DNA of 64,000 bases from Bacteroidales bacterium. Lineage in GTDB: Bacteria > Bacteroidota > Bacteroidia > Bacteroidales > JACABE01. Both the position numbers and the translations under genes were made by a program. The DNA lies in contig JAHEYQ010000003.1 in assembly GCA_023251515.1 (NCBI GenBank), positions 60,319-124,318 on the forward strand. The letters are read 5' to 3'. Below, one piece after another: positions 1 through 7,768 of this stretch (positions within the stretch are counted from its first letter, which is position 1; each line of letters starts with the position of its first letter). The notes below the pieces were generated by a model that saw only the letters and a program-made list of their open reading frames with translations, did no database searches and was not told the DNA's origin.

Positions 1-609
1 TCTGACCTTAGAAATGCCTCAGATGAATCATTAAAAATCAATTGTTTAAAATTAATCGGACATGCAACGACTAATATTGCCGATATGGCTGATTATGGTT
101 TAACACAACAAATGATTGATGATACAAATGTATATATAGAAAAATTTGCAGCAATAGTAAAAGCACCCCGCCAACGTATTGGCGAGCGCAAAAGTCAGAA
201 AGAAAAAATGGATATTAGTTTCAGAGCAATTGATAAACTGATGGGTCGTTTGGATAAAACCGCCAATTTGTTGCGTCTCAATCGCGAAGATTTGTTTGTA
301 TCCTACACCTCGGCCCGTGTAATGGTAGATTTGAAAGGAAAATCAAAGTCGCCCGAAATCAAAACCGGAATGGAAGGTATCGTAACAGATTTTGAAACCG
401 AACAACCCATAGCCGGTGCCGAAGTAAAAGCCGACAATGGCAAAACTGTAGTAAAAACCGACGACGAAGGCTACTATCGAATAGCCCTTCCGGCCGGCGA
501 AACCAAAATTCATGTTAGTTACTCAGGATTTACCACCCATACTGAAACCGTTGAAATAGAAGACGGTATTCTGTTTGAAAACGATATAGAACTGGAAAAG
601 CCGGAGTAG
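1..609 (+). CDS. C-terminal part of a CarboxypepD_reg-like domain protein (5' end off window)
   Basis: The reading frame is open from the first base, so the start lies outside the window; the first in-window ATG at 85 is probably internal. The visible N-terminal part is charged and helical, with no motif I recognise. The last 80 or so residues, from about residue 122 of the visible part, read as a carboxypeptidase regulatory-like beta-sandwich: GIVTDFETEQPIAGAEVKA, then TDDEGYYRIALPAG, then YSGF. That domain is common in Bacteroidota surface and periplasmic proteins. The gene is followed by a 16-bp perfect hairpin. GC content is clearly higher than in the next gene. Function is unknown; the domain call is good, the rest is not resolvable from a partial gene. 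Confidence 0.75.
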   Translation, partial: SDLRNASDESLKINCLKLIGHATTNIADMADYGLTQQMIDDTNVYIEKFAAIVKAPRQRIGERKSQKEKMDISFRAIDKLMGRLDKTANLLRLNREDLFVSYTSARVMVDLKGKSKSPEIKTGMEGIVTDFETEQPIAGAEVKADNGKTVVKTDDEGYYRIALPAGETKIHVSYSGFTTHTETVEIEDGILFENDIELEKPE

Positions 610-640
610 ATTAGGTATAAACAAATTAATAAAAATAATA

Positions 641-684
641 AATCAACTAAAACACAAACGTCTTGGAATGTGTTTTAGTTGATT
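641..684. terminator. Perfect 16-bp inverted repeat between two genes
   Basis: Positions 641-656 and 669-684 are exact reverse complements around a 12-nt loop. The hairpin lies 32 nt past the stop of the first gene and 20 nt before the next start. There is no long T run on either side, so terminator is the likeliest reading, but a regulatory hairpin is possible. Confidence 0.5.
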
Positions 685-703
685 ATAAAACAATTTATAA
701 CCA

Positions 704-1402
704 ATGAAAAAGATTTTATTTACAGTTTTTATTACCCTAAATATATTTTTTTCATCAGGACAAAGTTTTAAACTGACAATACCAACTAAGATTGAGGTTT
801 TTGATGTTTACGCCGCAATGGATTTAGCTCAAAAAACAGTAGAAATTGATAACAAGTTTGCAATTACTGACTCAATCATAGAGAAAAAGTGGCAATTACA
901 ACATCCTTTATTTTGTATTTTTGAATTAAATTTAGGAAATGATTATAGACCCAGATTTTCTTCATATTTAGGATTTGCAGAATCTAAAGATACTTTTTTA
1001 GTCACCAAATATTTTAATCAATCTTTATTAATGCCCGAAGGAGTCTCTTATGAATGGTCTTATTTGCAAAATAATATATATAAATTAGTTGTCCACAAAA
1101 AAAACAATAAGAAATTAATATTCAACAATTCAGATATAAAAACTTTTATAGTTGAGAAAACAGGCAAAGAAAGTGATTTTGAAATTGGAAATTTTGATTA
1201 TTTTGACTCAGATTATTTAATCAGGATAAAGTTAAATAAAGAATCAATTGTAAAAATAAAAAAAGAAATGGGAGAAATATTATATATAAAGGTTTCGATA
1301 TTAGATAGGATATTCTTTTTATCAATACCTTTTAAAAAGCTAAAAAGTGAAATATTAATAAAAGACAGTATTTATAAAGATTTTATAGACTCTGTAAAAT
1401 AG
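704..1402 (+). CDS. Secreted hypothetical protein, very AT-rich
   Basis: The 232-residue product starts with a clear signal peptide (MKKILFTVFITLNIFFSSGQ, cleavage likely after the SSG). The rest is Lys/Ile/Asn/Phe-rich and contains no domain or catalytic motif I recognise. Codon use is markedly more AT-rich than in the preceding and following genes, which fits a recent acquisition or a fast-evolving exported protein. It stands alone between hairpins at 641-684 and 1621-1665, so it is probably monocistronic. No function can be assigned from sequence. Confidence 0.7.
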   Translation: MKKILFTVFITLNIFFSSGQSFKLTIPTKIEVFDVYAAMDLAQKTVEIDNKFAITDSIIEKKWQLQHPLFCIFELNLGNDYRPRFSSYLGFAESKDTFLVTKYFNQSLLMPEGVSYEWSYLQNNIYKLVVHKKNNKKLIFNNSDIKTFIVEKTGKESDFEIGNFDYFDSDYLIRIKLNKESIVKIKKEMGEILYIKVSILDRIFFLSIPFKKLKSEILIKDSIYKDFIDSVK

Positions 1403-1620
1403 GTAATAAGTATATTGAAAATATTAATATACAGTACTCAAAATCACAAAAAAACTAAAACCCCATCATCAGAAACCATTCCCGTAAGTAACAGAAAAGA
1501 ATGGATTTTATTATATAAAAACATATGATCTGTAAGTGGCAAACTGATTTATGCAAGGTAATTCTTTTAATTATTTTTCAAAGGCATCGTTACCTTTAAT
1601 TAAATAATCAATTAGCATTA

Positions 1621-1665
1621 GCAATGAATCATCCTGATTTTTACCAAATTAGGATGATTCATTGC
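1621..1665. terminator. 20-bp hairpin, 5-nt loop, no U tract
   Basis: Positions 1621-1640 and 1646-1665 pair along 20 bp with a single G-T wobble and a loop TTACC. The 369-nt gap 1403-1771 holds this hairpin and the tRNA promoter; I saw no gene in it. The hairpin sits about 220 nt past the stop at 1402 and about 30 nt before the promoter, so it may insulate the tRNA transcription unit. Confidence 0.45.
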
Positions 1666-1692
1666 ATTTATCTAAAAGTAATTGGTTTTTTA

Positions 1693-1724
1693 TTTGGTAA
1701 ACCCGAATATAGTTTATATCTTTG
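1693..1724 (+). promoter_or_regulatory. Bacteroidota-type promoter for tRNA-fMet
   Basis: TTTG at 1693-1696 and TATCTTTG at 1717-1724 are separated by 20 nt. This matches the known Bacteroidota housekeeping pattern TTTG-N19-21-TAnnTTTG in both boxes. The tRNA begins 47 nt after the -7 box. It is the best-formed promoter in the window. Confidence 0.75.
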
Positions 1725-1771
1725 CACTCGCAAGTTAAGAAAAGCAGATAGTTCATAAACTAAAGATATAT

Positions 1772-1843
1772 TGCGGGGTGGAGCAGTGGTAGCTCGGCGG
1801 GCTCATAACCCGTAGGTCGTTGGTTCGAATCCGGCCCCCGCTA
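1772..1843 (+). tRNA. Initiator tRNA-fMet (anticodon CAT)
   Basis: The 72-nt cloverleaf folds completely: acceptor 1772-1778/1836-1842, D stem GAGC/GCTC, anticodon loop CTCATAA, T arm GTTGG-TTCGAAT-CCGGC and discriminator A1843. The anticodon stem carries three consecutive G:C pairs (GGG/CCC) next to the loop and base pair 1:72 is a U-U mismatch; both are hallmarks of initiator rather than elongator tRNA-Met. CCA is not encoded. A strong promoter precedes it and an intrinsic terminator follows at once. Confidence 0.95.
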
Positions 1844-1848
1844 CTAAG

Positions 1849-1875
1849 AGGTCAGTCAAAAGCTGACCTTTTTTT
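1849..1875 (+). terminator. Intrinsic terminator after tRNA-fMet
   Basis: AGGTCAG (1849-1855) pairs with CTGACCT (1863-1869) around a 7-nt loop and runs into seven T residues (1869-1875). It is a textbook rho-independent terminator, ending only 18 nt before the era start codon. Confidence 0.85.
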
Positions 1876-1893
1876 GTGTTAAATTTATTCAAT

Positions 1894-2772
1894 ATGTCGC
1901 ATAAATCAGGTTTTGTAAATATTTTAGGAAATCCTAATGCAGGAAAATCTACCCTAATGAATGCCGCAATTGGCGAAAAACTTTCAATTATTACAGCCAA
2001 AGCTCAAACTACCCGCCATCGTATTATGGGTATTGCAAATGGCGATGATTACCAGATTGTTTATTCTGATACTCCAGGTATTGTTAATCCTCACTACAAA
2101 CTTCACGAATCGATGATGGGTTTTGTACATTCAGCTTTAAAAGATGCTGATGTTTTTTTATTGGTTACCGATATAGGCGAGGATTTTAAAAATCAGGATA
2201 TTCTGGATAAAGTGAAGGAGTCTTGTATCCCTACAATTATCGTTATCAATAAAATAGATTTATCAGATCAGGAAACCGTAGAACAAAAAATACAATACTG
2301 GAGAGACAAATTTGAATCAGCAGAAATAATTCCGGTTTCGGCTCTGCTTAAGTTTAATATCGAAAAAGTTATAGACAGTATTCTTGTCAAGCTTCCCGAT
2401 TCTCCACCATACTTCCCTAAGGATGAATTATCTGATAAAACCATGCGTTTCTTTGCTTCTGAAATTATCCGCGAAAAGATTTTCGAAAATTATCAGAAAG
2501 AAATTCCTTATGCTTGCGAAGTAGTAGTAGAATCTTATAAAGAAGAAGTGCATATCGACAAAATATCGGCTACTATTTTTGTTGAACGCGAATCGCAAAA
2601 AGGGATTGTTATCGGACACAAAGGCAGTGCTTTGAAAAAAGTTGGTACCGAATCGCGTATTGATATTGAAGATTTTGTTCAGAAAAAAGTATTTCTAGAA
2701 TTACATGTTAAAGTCAATAAAGACTGGAGAAACAACGATACTTTTCTGAAAAGATTCGGATACGATATCTAA
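1894..2772 (+). CDS. era: GTPase Era
   Basis: The product is a 292-residue Era GTPase, which binds the 3' end of 16S rRNA and assists 30S subunit maturation. The G1 motif GNPNAGKST is at about residues 12-20, G3 DTPG near 60, G4 NKID near 125, and a C-terminal KH domain carries GHKGSALKKVG. Length is normal for the family. I chose ATG 1894 (MSHKSGFVNILG); an upstream GTG at 1876 falls in the tRNA terminator T tract and adds six residues not expected in the family. The gene lies directly behind tRNA-fMet with no room for an independent promoter, so it is probably expressed by read-through. der follows 117 nt downstream. Confidence 0.96.
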   Translation: MSHKSGFVNILGNPNAGKSTLMNAAIGEKLSIITAKAQTTRHRIMGIANGDDYQIVYSDTPGIVNPHYKLHESMMGFVHSALKDADVFLLVTDIGEDFKNQDILDKVKESCIPTIIVINKIDLSDQETVEQKIQYWRDKFESAEIIPVSALLKFNIEKVIDSILVKLPDSPPYFPKDELSDKTMRFFASEIIREKIFENYQKEIPYACEVVVESYKEEVHIDKISATIFVERESQKGIVIGHKGSALKKVGTESRIDIEDFVQKKVFLELHVKVNKDWRNNDTFLKRFGYDI

Positions 2773-2857
2773 TATAAATAATTAAATTAATTTGATTTTG
2801 AGCATATAACTTTAAGTACTTTAGATACTTTAAGTATTTTAAGTGCTCAAAAATTTG

Positions 2858-2865
2858 TAATTTTG
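2858..2865 (+). promoter_or_regulatory. -7 box TAATTTTG upstream of der
   Basis: It matches TAnnTTTG and lies 24 nt before the der start. No good -33 TTTG is present. The preceding stretch 2801-2849 is built from repeated AAGTA/ACTT blocks bounded by an inverted TTTTGAGCA/TGCTCAAAA pair. Confidence 0.45.
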
Positions 2866-2889
2866 CAAAAAAGAAAATAAATAACCGAG

Positions 2890-4194
2890 ATGGGAAATAT
2901 TTTAGCTTTGGTAGGACGCCCTAATGTTGGCAAATCTACACTATTCAATCGTTTAACTGAATCAAGGGATGCCATTGTTGACCCAACAAGTGGTGTAACA
3001 CGCGACAGACATTATGGAAAATCGGACTGGAACGGAAAAGAATTTTCTGTAATTGATACCGGTGGTTATGTTATAAATAGTGATGATATTTTTGAGGAAG
3101 AAATCCGCAAACAAGTTGTTCTTGCCATAGAAGAATCTGATGTTATTTGTTTTCTGGTTGATGTAAAAGAAGGTTTAACTCCTTTGGATGAAGATGTTGC
3201 TGATCTGTTACGTCGTTGCAATAAAAAAGTATTTTTGGTTGCCAACAAAGTTGATAACAACGCCCGTATGGCAGATATCAATGATTTTTATTCGCTGGGA
3301 TTGGGCGAAATTATCTGTATTTCATCCATTAATGGAATGGGTACAGGCGATTTACTCGATTTGATTGTTGCAGAATTTACTGATGTGGTAGATGAAAATG
3401 CAGTTGAACTGCCAAAATTTACCATTGTAGGTCGCCCAAACGTTGGCAAATCATCAATTATCAATGCCTTTATAGGTGTTGAAAGAAATATAGTAACCCC
3501 GATTGCAGGTACCACACGCGATGCGGTTTACACCCGTTACAATAGTTTTGGTTTCGATTTTCATTTGGTTGACACTGCCGGTTTGCGTAAAAAAAGCAAA
3601 GTTTATGAAAATATAGAGTTTTACTCGGTAATGCGTTCGATAAGAGCCATTGAAGCCAGTGATGTTTGTATTCTGATGATAGATGCTACCACTGGTTTGG
3701 AAGCTCAGGATTTAAATATTTTCAGCCTGATTGAGAAAAACCGTAAAGGCGCAATTATTGTTGTAAACAAATGGGATTTAGTTGAAAAAGAAACCAATAC
3801 ACACAAAGAATTCGAAGAAAAAATACGTGAAAAGATAGCACCTTTTCGCGATGTTCCCATTATCTTTACTTCGGTACCAAGTAAACAAAGAATTTTTAAA
3901 GTTCTGGAAACTGCAAATCAGGTTTATAAAAACCGTGCAAAAAGAATTACAACTTCGCAGTTAAATGATATTTTACTTCCCTTACTTTCAGAAAATCCAC
4001 CACCTGCACATAAGGGTAAATATATCAAAATAAAATACATAACTCAATTACCTACTCCATACCCCACTTTTGTTTTGTTTTGCAATTTACCACAATACGT
4101 AAAAGATCCTTATAAAAGATATGTTGAAAACAAAATGAGAGAATTGTACGATTTTTCGGGTTCTCCTATTGTATTGTATTTCCGACAGAAATAG
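2890..4194 (+). CDS. der: GTPase Der (EngA), tandem G domains
   Basis: This 434-residue protein has the double-GTPase architecture unique to Der, a 50S ribosome assembly factor. The first G domain begins with GRPNVGKST at about residue 9 (DTGG, NKVD follow); the second begins with GRPNVGKSS at about 182 (DTAG, NKWD follow). The C-terminal KH-like domain is present, ending in [11 protein letters not shown]. Full length and no missing motifs. The S4-domain gene begins 5 nt after the stop, so the two are co-transcribed. Confidence 0.97.
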   Translation: MGNILALVGRPNVGKSTLFNRLTESRDAIVDPTSGVTRDRHYGKSDWNGKEFSVIDTGGYVINSDDIFEEEIRKQVVLAIEESDVICFLVDVKEGLTPLDEDVADLLRRCNKKVFLVANKVDNNARMADINDFYSLGLGEIICISSINGMGTGDLLDLIVAEFTDVVDENAVELPKFTIVGRPNVGKSSIINAFIGVERNIVTPIAGTTRDAVYTRYNSFGFDFHLVDTAGLRKKSKVYENIEFYSVMRSIRAIEASDVCILMIDATTGLEAQDLNIFSLIEKNRKGAIIVVNKWDLVEKETNTHKEFEEKIREKIAPFRDVPIIFTSVPSKQRIFKVLETANQVYKNRAKRITTSQLNDILLPLLSENPPPAHKGKYIKIKYITQLPTPYPTFVLFCNLPQYVKDPYKRYVENKMRELYDFSGSPIVLYFRQK

Positions 4195-4199
4195 TTTTT

Positions 4200-4571
4200 A
4201 TGGAAGTCCGCATTGATAAATGGCTTTGGTGTGTAAGGATTTACAAAACCCGCAATCAGGCGACAGAAGATTGCAAAGCCGGAAAAATAAAGATTAACGG
4301 CAATCCGGTTAAGGCTTCGCACAATGTGAAAATTGGCGAAATAATTGAAGTTAGTATTGATCAGTTAAAGAAAATTCTTTTGGTTAAAGATTTGCTTGAT
4401 AAACGCTTATCGGCAAAATTGGTTGTTGATTTTGTGGAAGATCAAACTCCAACTGAAGAAATTGAGAGATTGAGATTAGCCAGAAAAACGAATTTTGAAA
4501 AACGCGACCGTGGTGTTGGAAGACCCACCAAACGCGAAAGAAGGGATATTGAAAAATTCAAATATGAATAA
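4200..4571 (+). CDS. hslR: S4-domain RNA-binding protein, Hsp15/HslR type
   Basis: A 123-residue protein opens with the S4 fold signature (MEVRIDKWLWCVRIYKTRNQA, then GKIKINGNPVKASHNVKIGE) and ends in a basic tail (RDRGVGRPTKRERRDIEKFKYE). This is the layout of Hsp15/HslR, which in other bacteria binds free 50S subunits carrying nascent chains. It follows der by 5 nt, consistent with a ribosome-assembly/rescue operon. Assignment to the Hsp15 family is confident; the exact role in this organism is inferred. Confidence 0.9.
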   Translation: MEVRIDKWLWCVRIYKTRNQATEDCKAGKIKINGNPVKASHNVKIGEIIEVSIDQLKKILLVKDLLDKRLSAKLVVDFVEDQTPTEEIERLRLARKTNFEKRDRGVGRPTKRERRDIEKFKYE

Positions 4572-4635
4572 GTTTGTAAAGGTTTAAAGTTCATAAAGTA
4601 AGATTAGCTACTTTTTGGTTAAAAAATATTTTTTT

Positions 4636-5073
4636 ATGAAAGATTTCAGAAAGCTTTTGGGTTTTGCATTTGCACTATTTTTTACGATTAATTCTTTCGG
4701 GCAAAACCATAAAGAATTTAAGGAAGTAGAACAATTGATGAAAGAGCAGGAAACTGCATGGAATAATGGCGATATTTCTTCGTATATGCAGCACTACTGG
4801 CAATCGGATTCAATGATGTTTGTTAGCAAAAAAGGAGTAACCTACGGCTGGAAACAAACGCTGGATAATTATCTGAAATCCTATCCCGACAAGGAAACTA
4901 TGGGCAGTTTGAAATTCGACAAGCTTATTTTTCAATACATCGACAAAAGCCAACTTATGGTTATCGGAAACTGGAATCTTATTCGTGATAAAGGCAATGT
5001 AGGTGGTTATTTTTCGCTGCTTTGGCGAAAAATTAATGGCAAATGGAAAATTGTAATTGATCACACAAGCTAA
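4636..5073 (+). CDS. Secreted SnoaL/DUF4440-like (NTF2 fold) protein
   Basis: The 145-residue product has a signal peptide (MKDFRKLLGFAFALFFTINSFGQ) and then a single small domain with the DUF4440/SnoaL-like pattern: EQETAWNNGDISSYMQHYWQSD near the N-terminus and a C-terminal WRKINGKWKIVIDHTS strand pair. These NTF2-fold domains are widespread and mostly uncharacterised. I prefer ATG 4636; a TTG at 4615 would put seven residues in front of the signal peptide. The 3' end overlaps the converging acyltransferase gene by 4 nt. Confidence 0.82.
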   Translation: MKDFRKLLGFAFALFFTINSFGQNHKEFKEVEQLMKEQETAWNNGDISSYMQHYWQSDSMMFVSKKGVTYGWKQTLDNYLKSYPDKETMGSLKFDKLIFQYIDKSQLMVIGNWNLIRDKGNVGGYFSLLWRKINGKWKIVIDHTS

Positions 5074-5645
5074 ATAGTCTTATTTTTATCACGATACATC
5101 GGACTTAAATTAAACATTTCGGGATTGCAGGCAGTTTTGTCTTTGTAAAAATCTTCGATAATTCTGAAATCAGCTTCATAATCACCCGACGGAATAATGC
5201 GGGGACCAATACCGCCTTCTTTCCTTTTATAATCAATAAAACCCAACAATATAGGAACATTTGCCTTTGCGGCTATGTGATAAAATCCTTTTTTCCAGTG
5301 CGAATTGTATTTACGGGTTCCTTCGGGTGTAACAACTACCACCAATTCTTCTGTTTTATTAAAAATATCAGCTACATAATCAACCATATTGTTTTTCTTA
5401 CCTCTGTCAACGGCTATGCCACCCATAGCCCTGAGCAAGCCACCCAAAGGAAATTTAAAAAGCTCTTTTTTAATCAGAAACTTCACATCGATACCCAACT
5501 GATAGAAAGCCAGACGACCCAGCACAAAATCATAATTGCTGGTATGCGGTGCTTCAACCATAATACATTTTTTGACATCTTCGGGCATAGTGCCGATAAC
5601 TTTCCAGCCGAAAAGTTTTAGTATTAATTTACTCAGAATACGCAT
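5070..5645 (-). CDS. 1-acylglycerol-3-phosphate acyltransferase-like (PlsC family)
   Basis: The 191-residue protein carries the acyltransferase motifs H-x4-D as HTSNYD at about residues 35-40 and EGTR (PEGTRKY) at about 108, with MGGIAVDRG between them. The family transfers acyl groups to lysophospholipid-type acceptors at the inner membrane; this short form is typical of the Bacteroidota lysophospholipid acyltransferase group. Start ATG is set at 5645 because the -7 promoter box lies at 5661-5668, on top of the alternative upstream ATG at 5663. It converges with the SnoaL-like gene, overlapping it by 4 nt. Substrate is not predictable. Confidence 0.88.
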   Translation of the reverse strand: MRILSKLILKLFGWKVIGTMPEDVKKCIMVEAPHTSNYDFVLGRLAFYQLGIDVKFLIKKELFKFPLGGLLRAMGGIAVDRGKKNNMVDYVADIFNKTEELVVVVTPEGTRKYNSHWKKGFYHIAAKANVPILLGFIDYKRKEGGIGPRIIPSGDYEADFRIIEDFYKDKTACNPEMFNLSPMYRDKNKTI

Positions 5646-5660
5646 TTTGATTTTTTTATG

Positions 5661-5668
5661 CAAATTTA
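5661..5668 (-). promoter_or_regulatory. -7 box TAAATTTG for the acyltransferase
   Basis: It matches TAnnTTTG on the minus strand, 15 nt upstream of ATG 5645. It overlaps the alternative ATG at 5663, which argues against that start. No clear -33 element. Confidence 0.5.
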
Positions 5669-5771
5669 TAAAAAATTACAATCAATATATAGTTGAACTC
5701 TAAGGCTTTTAAGAATATTTACATATTGTCATGTTCTGCTCTGTATTTCATTTTGCACTTTGCGGTATTTT

Positions 5772-6078
5772 TTACTCCACCACCAGCCCTTGCTGGCCTC
5801 TGATATTGCCTTTTTCTTTTAGTATGGCTTTGTAATAGCCTTTGGCTAAGTGGCTCACATAAAAGCTATAGCTGCTTTGCCCTTGTGGCAGTTTTACTTC
5901 CATTTGTTTTACGCCTAAGGTATTGTATATCTCCAGAACGGCTTCTTCCATTTCCTGAAAATAACTTACAGTAAGCTGGCTGCTTGCCTTTACTTAGTTT
6001 TTCTTCATATACCATTTGCCCGAGCATATTGTAGATTTGCAGCATTATGGGTTTTTTGCTGTTAGGTAACGGCTGCGG
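5772..6078 (-). pseudogene. Decayed C-terminus of a T9SS sorting-domain protein
   Basis: Read on the minus strand, 6078-6000 encodes a fragment with LQIYNMLGQMVYEEKLSKG. About 15 nt later the frame shifts and continues as SQLTVSYFQ, LEIYNTLGVKQMEVKLPQGQ, then YVSHLAKGYYKAILKEKGN, ending at a stop at 5772. Two LxIYNxLG motifs and the ending are typical of T9SS type A sorting domains. There is no start, no upstream body and a frameshift, so it is a remnant. The last 48 bases (5772-5819) are 46/48 identical to 30641-30688 elsewhere in the window. It is cut at its 5' side by the palindromic element at 6061-6194. Confidence 0.75.
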
Positions 6079-6194
6079 CTATAAGCAGTGGCGGGCTTTG
6101 GAGCTGCGTTCGTATCCCACGACACAGAAAATACCTGCGAGACGAGACGTTTAACACGCTACAAGCCCCGACATTGCTTATGAGCCGTTATTAG
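6061..6194. repeat. Long imperfect palindrome bordering the accessory patch
   Basis: The outer arms (about 6067-6099 and 6161-6191) are imperfect reverse complements sharing TAACGGCT, ATAAGCA and CGGGCTT blocks, with small bulges. The centre is about 60 nt and GC-rich compared with everything around it. It lies between the T9SS remnant and the stop of the HEPN-like gene. The form recalls folded recombination sites (attC-like) or REP-type elements, but the canonical core sequences are not both present. The gap 5664-6217 contains this element and the pseudogene. Confidence 0.55.
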
Positions 6195-6217
6195 ACAATG
6201 ATGATTTATTGTTTTAT

Positions 6218-6808
6218 TTAACTTTCTATATTTTTTACAAAACGTTCAAGTTCATCAATATTAGTGTTTGCTATTTTAAAGATATAATCTAAAAAAAATT
6301 CCTGACCGGGTACTATTTTCTCTATATCTATTTCTAGATAATCAAAATCTGGATTTGTAGGTATTTCAACTTCAACAATCCACCATTTTTCAATTTTCAA
6401 AGTCAAGTTCTTTATTTGATTAAATAAATCTTTGTCAATAATATATTCACTATCAAATAGGAACTTAGGTAAATCATGTGCTATTCTGTTTCTATGCTCT
6501 TTAATCCGAATAATTAAATCGTATTCATCCTGAGAAATCACACCATTATCAATCAACCATAAGCAGGAAGAAAGAAAAATATTTGTCTTTCCATTGATTT
6601 TTCGATTTATTATTGTGTCTTTATATTTCTCAGATGTAATAAATTTTCCATCTTTGAATTCCATATTGAAAAAATCAGCTATTTTATCAACAATAACTGA
6701 ATTAAGCATTTCATAAAAAGATAAATAAAGGGAAGCATCAATCAAATTATTCTTAATCTCCTTTGGATTAAAAAACTTTTTCCAATCCTTATCAACTTTC
6801 TTATCCAT
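6218..6808 (-). CDS. HEPN-like domain protein (R-x4-H motif), hypothetical
   Basis: The 196-residue soluble protein has a helical first half ending in RIKEHRNRIAHDLP. R106 to H111 gives the R-x4-H pattern that defines many HEPN ribonuclease-like domains, and the HRNxxAH form is typical. The C-terminal 80 residues are acidic and unknown to me. HEPN proteins occur in toxin-antitoxin, abortive-infection and RNA-processing systems, but also in inert scaffolds, so activity here is inference. There is no adjacent MNT-type nucleotidyltransferase. It lies in an AT-rich patch flanked by repeats, with a 38-bp repeat 24 nt upstream of its start, and looks acquired. Confidence 0.72.
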   Translation of the reverse strand: MDKKVDKDWKKFFNPKEIKNNLIDASLYLSFYEMLNSVIVDKIADFFNMEFKDGKFITSEKYKDTIINRKINGKTNIFLSSCLWLIDNGVISQDEYDLIIRIKEHRNRIAHDLPKFLFDSEYIIDKDLFNQIKNLTLKIEKWWIVEVEIPTNPDFDYLEIDIEKIVPGQEFFLDYIFKIANTNIDELERFVKNIES

Positions 6809-6831
6809 GTTGCTTAGGTTTTTTTAATGTT

Positions 6832-6869
6832 GCCTAACTTATTTCCTGCATCACCTTTGTAGTGAGCTG
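6832..6869. repeat. 38-bp direct repeat, copy A
   Basis: It matches copy B (7913-7950) at 35 of 38 positions. On the minus strand it ends in GTTAGGC and contains a small TCAC/GTGA stem. It sits between the HEPN-like gene and the membrane-protein gene, so a 1,081-bp unit separates the two copies. Confidence 0.7.
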
Positions 6870-6883
6870 ATTTTAATATATCG

Positions 6884-7768
6884 TCAAATCCTACCATTAA
6901 ATTTTGATGTATGATTTTTACTTATTGCTTGAACGTAATCTTTCAATTCTGTATTGTCATAAAAAACCCTTTTCTCAAAGTTCTTTTTAATCCTTAAAAG
7001 TTTGTTTAGGTTGATATTTGCAATTCTTAATATGTGCTTCTTGGTATCTTTTACCTTGTCCTTCTTTACAGTCATAAAGTCAAGATGAATGAAATAGCTT
7101 TCGTAAGTGCTGTATAATGCCAAGAAGTAAACAAATGGAATAAACAAAATTGTAATTGTGCTTGGCAACAAAAATGAAACAAGGTTTTGAAAAGTCAAGA
7201 TAGATTCAAAGTTTATAAGAGTTTTGTAGAGTGAGTAACAGAATATTGAAAGTCCTGCTATTGCAATTATATTTTGCAAAAACTTTGAAACAACTTTATT
7301 CTTATCGTCAATTTCTGCAACCGCTTGAGTTAGGACTAAAAAAACCAAAACTGGCTGTATTATTATTTCATTTAGCAGACTGAAACTATAAAGGTTAACA
7401 ATAAATTCAAGAATAATTGTCCATTTGATTGCTGATAAGAAAATGCCTTTGAAATATGTGTTGCTGTTAGCATCATTGATTTTGAAAACCAAGATTAAAC
7501 CAACAGAAAAAAGCCAAAATAAAACATCTTTTAAGTTTGAAGTTTGCCATACTTCAAGATTTTTCAGAAGTAATATTATTCCGAACAAATAAACTCCGAT
7601 TAGAGAAAAAACAATCAGAAACATTTTGCTTTTTAAGATTTTAACTATTGGAACAAGCGACCTCCTGAGTTTAGACAACAATACAACCAAAACAATAACA
7701 GCAAGCCAAAGAAGTAGGGATATTTCTCTGTTATTTAATATCGCTTGTATGTCAGTCCAAATAGTCAT
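6884..7768 (-). CDS. Polytopic membrane protein, hypothetical
   Basis: A 294-residue protein with about seven hydrophobic segments in residues 15-225 (for example LLLWLAVIVLVVLLSKL and FLIVFSLIGVYLFGIILLL), followed by a charged cytoplasmic tail (KKDKVKDTKKHILRIANINLNKLLRIKKNFEKR). I recognise no family. It lies just upstream of, and on the same strand as, the HEPN-like gene, with 75 nt and repeat copy A between them, and repeat copy B lies 145 nt beyond its start. The layout suggests that gene plus repeat is a mobile or cassette-like unit. Confidence 0.68.
   Translation of the reverse strand: MTIWTDIQAILNNREISLLLWLAVIVLVVLLSKLRRSLVPIVKILKSKMFLIVFSLIGVYLFGIILLLKNLEVWQTSNLKDVLFWLFSVGLILVFKINDANSNTYFKGIFLSAIKWTIILEFIVNLYSFSLLNEIIIQPVLVFLVLTQAVAEIDDKNKVVSKFLQNIIAIAGLSIFCYSLYKTLINFESILTFQNLVSFLLPSTITILFIPFVYFLALYSTYESYFIHLDFMTVKKDKVKDTKKHILRIANINLNKLLRIKKNFEKRVFYDNTELKDYVQAISKNHTSKFNGRI

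Noticed and set aside
1876..1893. GTG start for era at 1876
   Set aside because: It lies in the terminator T tract and adds six residues not found in the family; ATG 1894 gives the normal N-terminus.
6061..6194. Canonical integron attC site
   Set aside because: GTTAGGT at 6061 fits one core, but the matching RYYYAAC is not at the other end in the right orientation and no integrase is in the window; kept only as a hypothesis.
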